64,000 nt of DNA from Oegoconia quadripuncta (GCA_949316235.1 OX438741.1:11285124-11349123); one strand, 5' to 3'; shown: positions 34,965 to 49,000, counted from the stretch's first letter. Numbers and translations are program-made. The notes: generated by a model from the sequence alone, not told the origin.

Positions 34965-35160
34965 GCTATTCAGGTATTATTTATAATTAGCTTTTAGGTT
35001 TTTCGGGAGCAGGTGAGATTTAATTTGCGCCACTTTTTTTTTTTTTTTTTTATTAAAAACTGGTTTCGCGTTTGACCACAATCTTACCTGATGGAAAGTG
35101 ACGATGTAGCCGAAGAAGAAGAAGAAAGCCACTGGACGGAATAAGCCCTCTCAACAATAA
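34965..35160 (+). repeat. dispersed repeat D1, interrupted
   Basis: 'tatttataattagcttttag' and 'ggagcaggtgagatttaa' precede the LINE insert and 'actggacggaataagccctc' follows. Uninterrupted relatives at 9825-9968 and 18255-18362. Confidence 0.75.
35035..35127 (-). mobile_element. very short LINE 3' end with target duplication
   Basis: 93 bases: about 17 T, 'attaaaaactggtttcgcg', 'gaccacaatcttacctgatg' and a (gaa)n end. 'gccact' at 35029-35034 is repeated at 35128-35133. It sits inside another dispersed repeat (34970-35160) that is uninterrupted at 9.9 and 18.3 kb. Confidence 0.9.
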
Positions 35161-35164
35161 TCCT

Positions 35165-36239
35165 GTAATACTTAGCCATCTACAATTGTATTGTCTTAAA
35201 GTTGAATGTCTTTGTGTGACTGGAAAAACAAATAAATGCTTTATCTATCTTTTTTCTGTCCGGGCTTAAAATGCATCTTTCTTGAGTGTCCGGTGTTTTA
35301 ACCCAGGCGATAAGAGGGGTGGTATGAGTTTAAACCCTATATCTATCTATGGCATTGTATGGTTATTGAATGGTTGTTTTATTTTCGTGGTTTTGTCAAA
35401 TGATTCTTGGTAATTTTTTTATTTTTTTTTATTTGATGGAATTCTCTCATTACGAAGCCATGTAACATTTCAGACAGATGCTTTGTATACCTAGATAATT
35501 TAATAATCATGTGATAATTATTATTCCTAGTTTTTCGGAGTTTTCAAAATTTTTATTTTATGTTAAAACTTTAGATTGGCAACCCTATAATATAATTCCA
35601 TTCATACTGATCTGCCGGACGTCAGTCGGTCAGATTGCTAATTCAAGCCTCCTTGAATTGAAATCATTTAATCGAACCATTTGTAGGCTACTTTGTTAGT
35701 ATGTCGCCCTGGTAGGTAGATATGGCATTGATCATATATAGTTATTAATTTAATTATAAATGTTGCGTTTAATGTTTGCAATCTTGTGTTAGGAAAAATG
35801 ATCTATGATTTTTTTTTTACTATCTAGCTTCTTGTATCCTTTTTTAATAATTAAACTTATTTTTAACTCAATCCTGTAAAGAGATATGGCCTTTCAAACA
35901 CATTCCCATACTACCTTGTGATCAAATACTAAGAGTGACATGTAAATCAACAAATTATTAATTGTGTGTTTGCACTCGGCAGGTTTTTTGTTTATACTTA
36001 CTTTAGTTGATTAAATTTAATTTAATTGAATAGATTAAAGTAAAGATATATCGTATAAATAAATAAAAAATTTAAAGATTATTTCAAAATACCGTCATAT
36101 AATATAATAATTAGTTGCGGTAACTTATCTCTATCTAGACGTTTATATTTATTTACGTTTAACGGGTTTCTTTACTTTCAACCTAAAGCCATATATTATG
36201 TAACTAAAATGATAACTGGAACCATGCAGCTGCTTAATA
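35165..36239. other. unassigned AT-rich sequence upstream of NOL4L exon 1
   Basis: No repeat or exon recognised. If the gene has more 5' exons this is intron; otherwise promoter-proximal DNA. Confidence 0.4.
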
Positions 36240-36420
36240 ACTGTCCTGCATGCCTTCCAGGGTACTAGAGGGTCAGCACAGCCACATATGCGGTTGTGCA
36301 GCAAGCTATATTTAGTGGCTTGTCCATTCAAGCACTATCGATTTGTGTTCGCGGCACGGAGCGTTGACCCGCGCCGCAGTCCGTTTCGCTAATTTATTAA
36401 TTATTTAAATAACGCATACG
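36240..36420 (+). promoter_or_regulatory. possible internal promoter ahead of NOL4L exon 1
   Basis: 'gtgttcgcggcacggagcgt' and 'tgacccgcgccgcagtccgt' form a short CpG-rich patch about 600 bases before the first visible exon, which has an in-frame ATG. It would explain a short isoform. No TATA or Inr consensus can be fixed. Confidence 0.28.
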
Positions 36421-36978
36421 ATCTCATGGTATCCTAGTACACGGATGGATTGAGGCTTATGCTTCGTAAACATGTAACCAGTTTTCACGTTAGCTATGGC
36501 ATTTTTTTGACTAAATAAAATAGGTAAAATCTGCAAGATGTGAGGAGTAATTTGATTTTTCCCAAATTCTATTTAATTTACAGAATTGAAGAATAAATAA
36601 TATCTAAATTTACATTTCTTTTTCCAGTTCTAAAGATGTTATTGCTGAAATTTTCACCGAAACAGTATGAATATTTATAAAAATCCCTAAATGTATTTTA
36701 TTTAATTTAAACACTAAAGCAACTTGTTCACCAGTGGACATCCTGATGTTGATGATGAAAAAACTAACTAATGCCCATTGTAGTAGTGTTAACTGCAGTA
36801 CTACTTATTTCCATGGACTTCTTAGTCTGAAAGAGAAACTTTTTTTTATATAGTACCTGCTCCGCGAAAACCTTAATGGTTGCGAATATAAAGGGTATGG
36901 AGTTCCTACTTCTGTTAAAAAAAATAGGTACTTACCTAACACAACAAAACCGTTCACAGTATTTTCGTTTTGTTACAG

Positions 36979-37030
36979 GACAATATGACACCAGAACCCG
37001 GCGACATGACCGACGACGAGACCTATTCCA
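36979..37030 (+). CDS. NOL4L: NOL4L visible exon 1
   Basis: Acceptor 'tttgttacag' precedes it and donor 'tcca|gtaagt' follows. It reads [17 protein letters not shown], acidic, ending in phase 1. It is followed by a second small exon that keeps the frame, which is the main support for a 52-base exon. An ATG at 36985 lies inside it and could act as a start in a transcript beginning in the GC-rich patch at about 36.35 kb. I do not recognise this peptide from vertebrate NOL4. Confidence 0.72.
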
Positions 37031-40000
37031 GTAAGTAACTAATATAATTATTTCTTGTTATTGATAGTTAATTTTTAAACAAGCCACTTGCATCAAATCA
37101 ATTAATTTCGTTGGTATTTTATTATGACAAAACTAAAAAAAAGAAACAGAAAAATTAAAACGATGAAATACCGACTACCGATTGGCTATTGCGAAAAGAA
37201 ATGCGTTCGAAAATTCCAAATTTGAATTTGAATTGATTGGCGAATGTGATCTGGTGCAGGTCAGGCCTTCGCGAAAGACGCTGAGAAGTTGAAAATGATG
37301 TTGCTGGCATGGAATTATCACAGCCAGAATCAAGGTAAAGTGTTGTTCGTTTTTTTTTCACAGATAAGCTTCATTGTAATAGGTTATTTTTTTTCTACTT
37401 TGGAAAGTTAGGGTTTATGCAGTTCTGTCAATAACTTGCTGATACTTTGAAAATGAAGAATGTTTTTTCTTTCAACTAAGCTGTAATTACCTCACAGCTT
37501 TACTATAAAAAAGGGCGACCAGAAAGCGGCACTTTACTGCTACTATTGCAGTAAAATTGTATGAAAATCCATTACTGCATACTTGTTTTTTATTTTTTAT
37601 TTCAAGTAGCCAAGGATGCCGTCCAAAAGTTTGATTAGGCAATCGTCTATTGTCATTCAAATTAAATGTAAATGACAGTGATCAGTTTTCATACAAACTG
37701 TAATGTACCACATGTTAAGAGATGTTTTCGGTATTTCAGTAATGAAATAGGCTTAAATTTATAAGTTGTTCGTGGGATTATTTCGTCACATTTGTGTTTT
37801 ATGCAAAAAATAAGTATGACTATAAAAAATAACTACACTGACGTATACTAGATCTTACCACTTTAATTATTGTTACTAAAATACAGACAATATCGCACAA
37901 TTTCTCATAATGTGGTTGATTGAGTTTGTAGGAAAACTTGTTTACTCTAGATAAAAATAAGTAATGTTTGTGGTATAACTTCCTATAATCTTAAAGCCCC
38001 TGATATTTTTGTAGAATGATAGAGTTACCAATCAGTAATAGAATAAAAAAAAATGATTTCTAACAATTCTGAAGCTTGCTTTAGTCATAGTATAGGTTAT
38101 TTCAAATTAAATCAAATCAAAAAAATATTTATTTAGTAGAATAAAAATATCACTTGAAAATTTCACATTTTTTTATCTTATCATTAAAGTTATTGACATT
38201 ATTGAAAGAAAGTATTTATTTGGATTTCTGCTATAAGAGTATTTTATACAAAAGTTTGCAATACACTAAATCCAATCCACTCAGCATGTGTCGGGTTGGA
38301 GTAACCACGACGCTGGTAATCTGTGGAGCCGACAGGCAGAGTGGTGCCACTGTACTACTTAATATTAACGCAACTCTCCATATCAACTGCCCATAAACAT
38401 CTATTTTTAGTGCTTTCTTAACTAATATTTAAATACATATCTATCTATTGTTATCTATCTATTATTGCTCATCACAAAGCTGATTACCCAGAGAAGAACG
38501 AGCAAGAAGCTCAAGAGTTGCTCTTTTAAATAAGTTTGGGTTACAATTATATTAGATTGTATAATTAGACTGAATATCGCCGAGCGGTCTTTGTCCATGC
38601 TTGCTTATCATCTAGATAGTCAGAAATTTTATAATAGTCTGAGGTAAATAATGTCTGATTTATGATGGTTTTGAATTTATTTAAAGGTAAATTTTGAATG
38701 TCCACTAGAACCTTATTATAAAAGCGTATTCATTGCCCCTTAAATGACTTTGTGTAAACGGCTGACATGAACAGCAAGTTTATTTTTATATATTGTATTA
38801 ACATTATGTATATCACTATCTTCTTAAACGATTCTAGATTTTAGTTATAAAACCATCTATATTAAATTAAAGTTACCACTGTGATCTTCATTGGGTAGTA
38901 AAAGATGACAAGATCTCCGAAAACGATTTTCTAAAAAAAAATGTCAATGGCTACTTTATTTTCTAAAAATATAGTAATGCTACTATGGAGTCGTGATATT
39001 TGCCGTGAAATTTTTCATAAATATAAAAGTTAATGATCGCGTTTTAAAAAAATATAGTTACATGAGTTGTTATTATATTCTCCGAAGAATTAAAAATCAG
39101 AGTGGTAATTTTAATGTATGTTTTATTACTAAATACCTATACTATTTCTAAAGTAAGCTGCCGATTTGTTAGATAACATTTTTATTCTATAACTAACAGG
39201 AACTCTATCCATCTGCCGAAAATTAGGAACTTTAAAGCCCGTATTAATAAAGCAATCTCAATAGAAGTCTTGAGGCTGTATCAACCGAGATGCGTTTTAA
39301 GCAGTTGAAGCTATCTCAAGTGCTAATTTATAAACCAATCTTGAGGTCTACTCAGCTGAGATCACTTCTCAAGTATTCGCCTCAGCGACGAATGAATGAT
39401 AGTCTTGAATTTCGTTTATTAATACGCGCACCTCTCAAGTGAGTACTGCTTGAGTATTTTTTTTTTTTTTTTTTTTTTATATGAGAGGGCGGCAAACGAG
39501 CATGCGGGTCACCTGATGGAAAGCAATCACCGCCGCCCATGGGCACCCGCAACACCGAAAGGGTCACAGATGCGTTGCCGGCCTTTGAGGAAGGTGTCCA
39601 CCCCAGAATAAGTAGGGCAGCCTGAGCGATGAGCGATTCTCCAGCAGTGCTGGTACCCTCCTGGGGTACTAACTCTTTAAATACCGCTACCATTCTGGAG
39701 AGAGACTGGAAGGTGGAAGTATGCACGTGCTTTTCAGGTATCAAGTTAGGTTTATTAATCAACGTTTACTTGAGACCGGTCACAAGACTATTCTCAATCT
39801 TGAGAATGGTTTATTAATACGGGCCTAAGATTATCGGAAGTAAAAATCATTCGCTTACTGGTCTAGTGACCATTCCGGTTGCTCGCCATGACCGCGACAG
39901 TCTTATTCTAAATTTGAATTTAAAAAAATATTTCAAAATGGCCGCGCAAATCAGTGAAAAATTACTATGAGTAAACATTTCATTTTATAAAATGCTTCTC

Positions 40001-43000
40001 CATTGTATCCACCTCGCATTTCATGACTTATTTGCACTTGTGTCTTTAGATGCAATCACTTTCTGCTTGATACAACAATTATATGACAAATTATATTTTT
40101 AGGATATGAGAATACCACTGTCGGTTGGACCCATGTCTAGTTGCTTGATGCGAACACAATGATCAATTCACATGTCATTTGTAGATCGGGTGTATGTTTT
40201 AACAGTTCATTCATGTTTTCGTTATGCTATGTACATAATAGCGTTTCTGTAAGCTTAACTGCTTTGTCGCGTTTTTTATACTGACGTTTGAACATAGTTT
40301 ATTGGGCAACCAGTCGCATAATTTCCAACGTCGCGCTATTTTTATTACGAAGCCATATCGAGTGAGGCTAGTTCGCATGCCAGGGGCGCAGACGTAGCAG
40401 GCACCTTCTCAAATTATTTATAGGCGAGGTCTCGTTCGCGTTGACATTTAGAAGCAGATGCATCGGTCCCTCGCATCCACCTACATTAATTTCTGCCGCC
40501 CTGGTAACTAACTATGCATGTGAAATGCATTTAAAAATTATACGATAAGCCTAGATGTGTCCAATTAAAATTAGCCTAATGGCTACCCGTGACTCCGTTC
40601 CTCTCCGTGTAATATCCGTCGAAGAGCCTGTCTTCGTCCACAGGTGTGGTTAATAATAACTGCCTGACCACAAAGATCTTATTATATTATTTCTGGTGTT
40701 TAGTTAAACACTGTTTAGGGTAAGCTCTAAACAGTTAATTAAGGTTTGGTGGTAAGACTAGACTATACATTATATAATTCGTAGGGACTTTGAACAGTAA
40801 TTTATATTATCTATTATACTAACTCAAGGTATAACTTATGTAATATGTTTTTAACCGCCGATGGAAAGATGCCTGTGTCTGTCTGTGTATGTGTCTGTGG
40901 CATCAAAACGGTTGTGCAGATGCTTGCGAGATGGTTCTTTGATAGAAATTGTTAAGCCGTTTTGAAGATAAATATCTTGTGCAAATAACTATTATTATGG
41001 TTTTTATGCACAACGGGTTCGCACTTAACCTCAATCACATCTGATGTTAAGTGAAGATAAGGCCGAAGGTGGAAGTATACTTACCCGGAATCTCCATCTT
41101 ATTTGGGGGCCTGGCCATTTTATCTTAGACAACCGGAACACCACAATGCTATTAACACAGCTGTTTAGATAAGATGGTGGTAGCTAGCCAGGCGGACATT
41201 TAAAATGCCCTACCACCAACCAAACCGAGTACTAAATATGTAGCCCGCTGGGGATCGAACCCGCGACCTCCGAAACGTAAACCCAATTTTGTTAACATTG
41301 AGCCACGGAGGCGGTTACTATACCACTAATAATAAATAAATAATAATAAATAAATATTTTGGACACTTACACCAATCATCTAGTCCCAAACTAAGCATAA
41401 CGTGTACTATAGATTAGTATCTAACGGATAAACGTACATCAAAATTTATATAAACATCCATGACTCGGGAATAAATGTTCGTATTCATCCATCACACAAA
41501 CATTTCCACTTCGCTGACGGGGTTATTATCCACTCCACCAACAAGTCGTAATATACAGGGTGATTTTTACAAGTGGGTGTGCATGGCCAATACCGAAACT
41601 GTGAGGAATAGGAAACAGTACTCAAGTCTCGGCACTGATTTTATTGGAAACAGAAACGGGATCTTTGGATTTTTGAAATATCAATATTCCTAACACGGAA
41701 GAGAACCCGTGATTTTGAAAAAAAAACACACACACACACACTGTATTATTACACCATTCGACAGTGTCGCTAATAATGACCAAATTCTGGGAAGTAATGA
41801 GGTCAAGTGCCAACCCATTGTGTTTTGAAAAAAAACTACTTATTTTATACTGAGAACTATATCAAATTACTGTAGACAGCACGACGAGTAGGTAACTGCC
41901 GGTGTTAACATGCAGATTTATAAAGTAGTTTGCATACTGTGGTCAAAATAAATAAACTTTTTTCTTTCACGGGTTGTTTGATCCTGCTGTCAAAGCTGCT
42001 GTAAACTAAAAAAAAATGGTAAATACGGAACACTCCATGCCTGAGTCCGACTCCCACTTCACCAGTTCTTCTGGCATTACAGTGAACACTTACCATGAAG
42101 AAGTAACATTGTAAGTTGGCAACAAATTAACTGAGAACTTAATTGTGTACTCGTACGAGTAGGTATGTCATGAAAACGTCACTTAAACAAAAATGTAATT
42201 TACCAAGGTAGTAATTTTGTGAATTTAGGAACACTAACTCTCGTGAGCGTCGGATGCTAGAAACATAGGTAGAAACTACAGTAAAAGCGAAGGTTTATTG
42301 AACTGATTCATTAAAACGTTGAAGAGTTTATGTGTATGATGGTCAAAGTCAAAGTCAAAAAATATTTATTTCGTATGATAAAGATTATCACTTGAAAACG
42401 TCACATTTTTTATCTTAATATTAAAATTATTGACATTATTGCTCATTCGCAAAGCAGATTCCCCAGAGAAGAACGAGCAAGAAACTCAAGGGTTGCTCTT
42501 TTAAATAAGTTTGGGTTACAATTATATTATATTGTATAATTAGACTGAATAACGCCGAGCGGTCTATGTCCATGCTTGCTTATCATCCAGATAGTCAGAA
42601 ATTTTATAATAGCCTTTGGTAAATAATGTCTGTTTTATGATGGTTTTGAATTTATTTAAAGGTAAATTTTGAATGTCCACTGGAACCTTTTTATAAAGCG
42701 TATACATTGCCCCTTAAATGACTTAGTGACTTTGTGTAAACGGCTGACATGAACAGCAAGTTTATTTTTATATCTGGTATTAACATTATGAATTCAGCTA
42801 TTTTGACAATGTCAAAAAGGTGTCCTGAAATAGTGGCCAAATGAAAAACTGATACTGCAAGAAGATACAGATATTGTTTGGTTATCTTTTCTTTTTATTT
42901 GTATTACATTGTATGGGTAGATAATCGAATTCGACTATAGTTCCTTGAGGAAAGATATTCGTAATCAAGAGTGATGTCACCAGTTAATAGGAATTACACG

Positions 43001-46000
43001 AATTCAAATTCACCCTGTATAATATAGGTACCTATTACACCAAAGGAATTTTATTATTGTCATATAAAGAAAATCTTTGTCATAGCAAAATTAAGCAACC
43101 TTTCATGTGGGTGGGGGTGCATGATCGTTACTTGTCAATAATTCAAAAATAATCACATAATGACTTATACAAGGGCTATCCGCGAGATTATTTCATAACG
43201 TGGCCGGTAATAGATCCTGATCGATCGGTCCACCATAGGCATAGAAGCGATTGCTACTTTTAATTGGTGAACTATATTCACATAACATAAAACAATGTAA
43301 AAATGCATTAAAGAAGTACTTTATAGATGGAACTATGTAGGAAGTGACTTTCCAAGAAATTTTATTTCGATAGAGAGACACATATCTACTTGCTTTCGCA
43401 CATAATTTTGTTTTTTTTTTATGCACGACGGGTTCGTACTTGACTTCAATCACACCTGATGTTAAGTGAAGATGAGGTCGAAGGTATAAGCGTACTGACC
43501 CGGAAACCTCAACACATTTGGGGGACTGGCTATCTTATCTCTGACAACCGGAACACAACAATGCCATTAACATTGCTGCTTGGCGGCAGATTTAGATAAG
43601 ATGGTGGTAGCTAGCCAGGCGGACATTTAATTATTTATGTATCTAGATATTTCAGTTAAGTTACATACCTTTTGTAATAATTAATAACGCGGCCGGTCAG
43701 TGACCTCATTCGCACTACACACAAACCTTTACAGGTTTTCGTAGGCATCTTATAGTGAAGATAGTTCAAATAATGTTCTATGGATATATAAATCAAACAA
43801 AAAAATCTTTTTAATTTTTTTTGATGCACTACTGCTTATCACTTGTCCTCAATCACACCTCACACCTGAAGTAGGATTTATTCTTTGCCTGAAGTTAAGA
43901 ATTTAGATTCGGTTAATGCATTTCGAACAATTTGAACTTGAAAGTTTGACGGAATGCCGTGCGGGATAAACCCTGTTAAGGTTTTATTTTTAAACTAGCT
44001 GGGAAAGCTCGTTCCATCGTAGACCTTATCTCGACATTAGTCCAGATTAAGGTCAAGAGCGATCCCATTGTAATTAAAAAAAAAAAAAAAAATAGCTGTT
44101 GCCTACGACTTCGTTCGCGTGGACCATTCCATCAAATTCGGTTCATCAAAAAAATTTGCCTATATGTAAATCCAGGCCTATATCCAATCAGGCCTTGTAC
44201 TGAGTTTTAAATTTAATTTAATTACTTATGTGCATTCGACTGCTCTTAAAACGGTGAAGGAAAACATCGTGAAGAAACCTGCATGCCTGAGAAATAAAAA
44301 TTCAAAATGTGAATGTGTCGTTTTTTTATCTTAGCACTTGATCTCAATCACACCTGATGTTAAGTGAAGATGAGGCCGAAGGTGGAAGCGTACTGACTCG
44401 GAAACCCAAATATTTGGGGAACTGGCTATCTTATCTCTGACAACCGGTCCTAATCATTATTAGGAAAAAAAAACTACTGTTCAGGCTGGACCTCGAGTAT
44501 GTGACCGACGATTTGAAGGCTGGATGCGTCCTTGACTCCTTATAGCAGGCGAAAGACATCTGTTAACACATCAGAATAATAGAACAGATGCTCAAAAATT
44601 TCTGATCAGTTATTGGCTAGCCCTGTCAGCTTGTTGCACTCTCAAGGTCAAGTAAATAACGACCTTGGCACAGCCAATCGGAAAGCAACCCCGTCTCCTT
44701 CATACCTCAGGTAGTCGACATAATTACATACCATAACCTTTATCCCAAATGGGGTGGTCAGCGATATCCCAAACAGTTTGGGTGTTCCAACCTTTCATGA
44801 TTGAATCAACATCCACGGTTCACCTTATGGTGATATACAGAAATGCATACGTGACAGGGGGGAGCCCGTCGCCGTTGTAACGCAAATCTAGAGATTTTTG
44901 GTGGAAAGTCCCGTAGTCGACTACACCCACGGGAGAGACGGGTTGGTTCTATTCTATTTGATTCGGTATAATTAAGCGTTTGGCGTTTATGGTCTGTCTG
45001 GTTGGTGACCCCACTCCAAACAACGTCTGTACATATTATGTCAATATGTTTAAATAACGGATGAGTTTTTTTTTTAAATAGGGCACATGCCCATTTTTGC
45101 AAATGAAACTACGCATGCCAATACCATATATTTCATTTTACTTTTTTTTTTTTTTTCAAAGCCATCATCGAATAAAGTGTTGTGTGATTTGACGGTCGCG
45201 TTTGTAGCCTATACCAAATAATTACAAGTTCAATAAATAAAAAAAAAAAAACTTGAAGAAAATATGAGTTAAAAATAAATTTCGCACGATAGGAACCCTA
45301 CGAATTTGTAATATAAATGTCAATATACAAATAAATCTACGCTATGGATTAATTATGTCGGGCAACAGTACCAATGTCCAGAGAGCGTTTATTGCCCAAA
45401 AGAGGAGTGTCAGAGCTATTATGGTGTGCCCCCTTGCATATCATGCAGGCTTCTGGACAAACGCTATTACAGTGTAAATGAATATCTCAATGGTAAATTT
45501 AAAATGAAATCATAAAACTTGACATGGATAAATTTAATTATATAAATAAAAAATAAAAAAAAATTATTACGACATTGCGTATCAATATAGCACTGAAGAA
45601 TTATGTTTATTATTGAATGTATTTTTTAGATGTTTTATAGAATAGAGAATGTTTACATGCCGATTTGGTAGAATATAGAAACTTAACTAAAATTATAACA
45701 CCTGTACCTACATTACTATATTCTTATGTAAATAAATGACTGATTACTGATTACTGATCGATATTTAGAAAACTAGGGTTACTATCACTCCCGTCCTTGT
45801 ACATATATGAGATATGCATGTTTGTAAAGAAAAATTCGACATTATGCGTAAAAGCTTTTTATGTAAACCCGAGAAACCGAAGGGACTCCAGTAAACTTGT
45901 ATTTAGAGAAGTTCCTAGAACAATGCAATCTGACAAGAGCTGTTTAACTATGTGTGTCAGAATTTACAAAAATTTACCAAATCATATAAAGTTGTTAAAT

Positions 46001-49000
46001 ATGCAATTTTTATAGTGTAAAAGAATATTTAGATTTACATATAAATATAGCTATATGCTGTGGTTTGTCTGGAAGAGATCGCTTTTAGTGATAAGACCGC
46101 CTAATTGTGTTCTATTGTTATCATCAAAAATTATTGTAAATTATTTTGCGCAATAAAGAGTATTTGTATTAGAATTAAAGTAGATGCTTGTTGAACCATA
46201 ATTATAGGTAATTACCTAAACAAATATTTGCATGCCATTGTAATTGTGGCAAAACATAAATGTTCACCTTTTTCTCTTGTCATCATTGTATACCATGTTT
46301 TGACCAAATAAAATAATTCTAATTCTAAATCTAATTGATGTTTCTGCAGTCACACAATCACACACAATACTTTTGGACGATCTGGCAATATCGCGGTCGT
46401 AGTCGTTTCGTTACCCCGTCATTCGCATATAAATCTCCAGCCGGAGCGTACGTCGATGATGGTTTTGAAAAAAACTACATATTCCAATAACTTCTATTTC
46501 ACTTACCTAATATGCCATTTTACGGTTAAAAACTTATCCGGTATATCGAAACTATAGAAACTCCCGAAACAATAATATCATCCAGGTATACAAAGGAAAG
46601 TGTTAAAAGTTAAATATTAAAAAACTGAACCCATTTTATCAAATCTAAGCTAAGAACTTGTCTTCACTTCACTTAGTCTTTAATATAAAAAAAACCACAT
46701 TCAGATCGAACCACGCATTACTGAGTTACGTCCGTACGTTTTTCGTCGGGGTTTAATTTGCATGGCTGCAAATTTTCAGTTGTTATTCTGATACGCAACG
46801 AATTGTTTTTTTTTTTGTAAATCCATCGTGTATCGTGTCCAAATGAGAGGCATCTTGATATTTACAGAATGATAGTTTTGCTTCATCATTCTGAGTTCAA
46901 GTTACTTCAAGTTAGATTTTCTGATCAAAATAGGTCTGCAATAGCTCTACGTTAATTGTGGAGATTTCCTATAATCAGGAGCCCATTCATCACAGTTTCA
47001 TAAGTTAGGACAACACAATTGGAAATACTTCATTTATTGATGATCTCCTGGTGGTTGCAGGTCGCAACGGCGACATCACAGAGAGCGGTGCGGACAGCAT
47101 GGCTGATCTATGGGCCTCATACCACAACGCCCTGGGCCTGGGCAGCAAACCTCCTAAACCACCCACGCCATTAACCACTGGACACTCGGTGAGTTTTAAG
47201 GTTGAGCAGCGTTTCATTTACTATTCTTATTTTTTAGACTGATAAGCAAATTCTTTTATGGGCTGAGGCATGATAACCTTATAGAACCATTTGGTTACAA
47301 ATCCTACGGTTCAGACCTTCAAATACATTGCAGCAGACCTATAAGATCTTGTCTCGAACCAAAACTCCGTTTTATATAGTTTCCTTGAAATTCCACAGAG
47401 TCCCATACACGTGGGTTCCATGACACCAGGAGTTGAAGTAGTCTCGACTCACGATGAAACATCGTCGTCTGATAGGACTAAGGACGACGATGATGCAGGT
47501 GCATCAGACGATGATAGTGATGACAGAGTTGATCCGCAGCACCACGATCCTGAGCGATTGAAGGCTTTCAATGTAAGTGTATTTGGAACAAATTCAAAGG
47601 GAACGAAGTAATCTGGTAAATCTTTTAAAGAATTTGTTAATAGAATGTGAGAGGTTCGCAATGAAAATATTAAAAGAAAAATATATTGTAAATATCAGTT
47701 TCAAATGGCCGTGTTTGTTGTAATTATTTATAGAATGAATATATCATCTTCCAGATGTTTGTCCGCTTGTTCGTAGACGAGAACTTAGACAGGATAGTTC
47801 CTATATCGAAGCAGCCTAAAGAGAAGATACAGGCCATCATTGATTCCTGCACCCGACAGTTTCCGGAATTCGCTGAGCGTGCTCGCAAACGCATCAGGAC
47901 TTACTTGAAGAGTTGTAGGAGAAACAAGAAAGTACGAGGTGAAGGCCCGACCTCTGGAAATGGAGGATCTACGCCTGGATCTGGAAATGCTTGGGACACA
48001 GCGGTGAGGGTTCGATCTAAAGCCATTATTAATTCTTATCCATCACACAGGTCCTTGAGATGTCACTAATACAATAAGCAACTGAGACCCTGTTGCACCC
48101 TAAAGGTCTATACATATAATAATAGTATTCAAGAAGGCACACGACTTTTTTTTCACTTTTGGAAATTCACAAAAATGGAGTCTTGAGTAGATACATGCTC
48201 TTTAAAGGCCCAACAAGGTTTTTATTAGATATTGTATAGTTAAAAGCAAATAAATTTCAGATAAGCTTTGTTATCCTTTTGTTCTTGCATGGGGCAATCT
48301 AATTGTTTATGTTACAAAGTTACGTGAAGATAGGAATTTTCTGTCTCTAGGTAAATTTTGTTTAATATTCATTCAATATTCATCAGTCAAAGTCCTGAAA
48401 CAAATTTTAGCATATGGGAAAGACCGGTATCTCTATTTTAAAACTAAAATATCTTTTATCGTTTGTATAATGTAAAAATATCACTAAAGTCATTGGGCAC
48501 TCCTTTTTTATACTACGTTTAAGACGATTGGTTTTATTTTCAATAAATATCTTTGTTCAGAATGCTTCCTTTACCGTCTCCTGTTTGTTAGAATTAATGG
48601 ACTCACATAGCGATAAAAATATGTTGCTATTCGCCTCCGCTGTCGATCTGTCTATAACTGGACTTAGAGATATCTTCTAGCATTGCGCAGGTACCCCGGA
48701 CATTGCAAATTTATAACAATATAATTATTATATGGTGTGATTCAGTATTAGACACACTATGTTGATAGTTTAATGAAGATTTTGTGTAAAGTTTTCTTTT
48801 TGCAACGATTAAAAGATCCCTAACTCCGGTTAGAACTCATGGCATGGTCAATGGCGTTAACTAATTGTTTTGATATATTTGCCTACATCTGAATTGCTTT
48901 CTAATTAGTCTGGGACACAAGGAATGTCGAAAATCTATACATTATTAAGTAATGATTTCTTTCACGGTCAATTCTGAAATTAGGAAACAAAATCAACTGT

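Noticed and set aside
36600..36690. additional NOL4L exon after 'tttctttttccag'
   Set aside because: Good acceptor, but the only open frame (SKDVIAEIFTETV) hits a stop after 13 residues with no donor before it.
47411..47661. genes overlapping NOL4L exon 4, including a minus-strand frame
   Set aside because: Shadows of the real exon; the minus-strand Ser run is the complement of the Asp/Ser codons.
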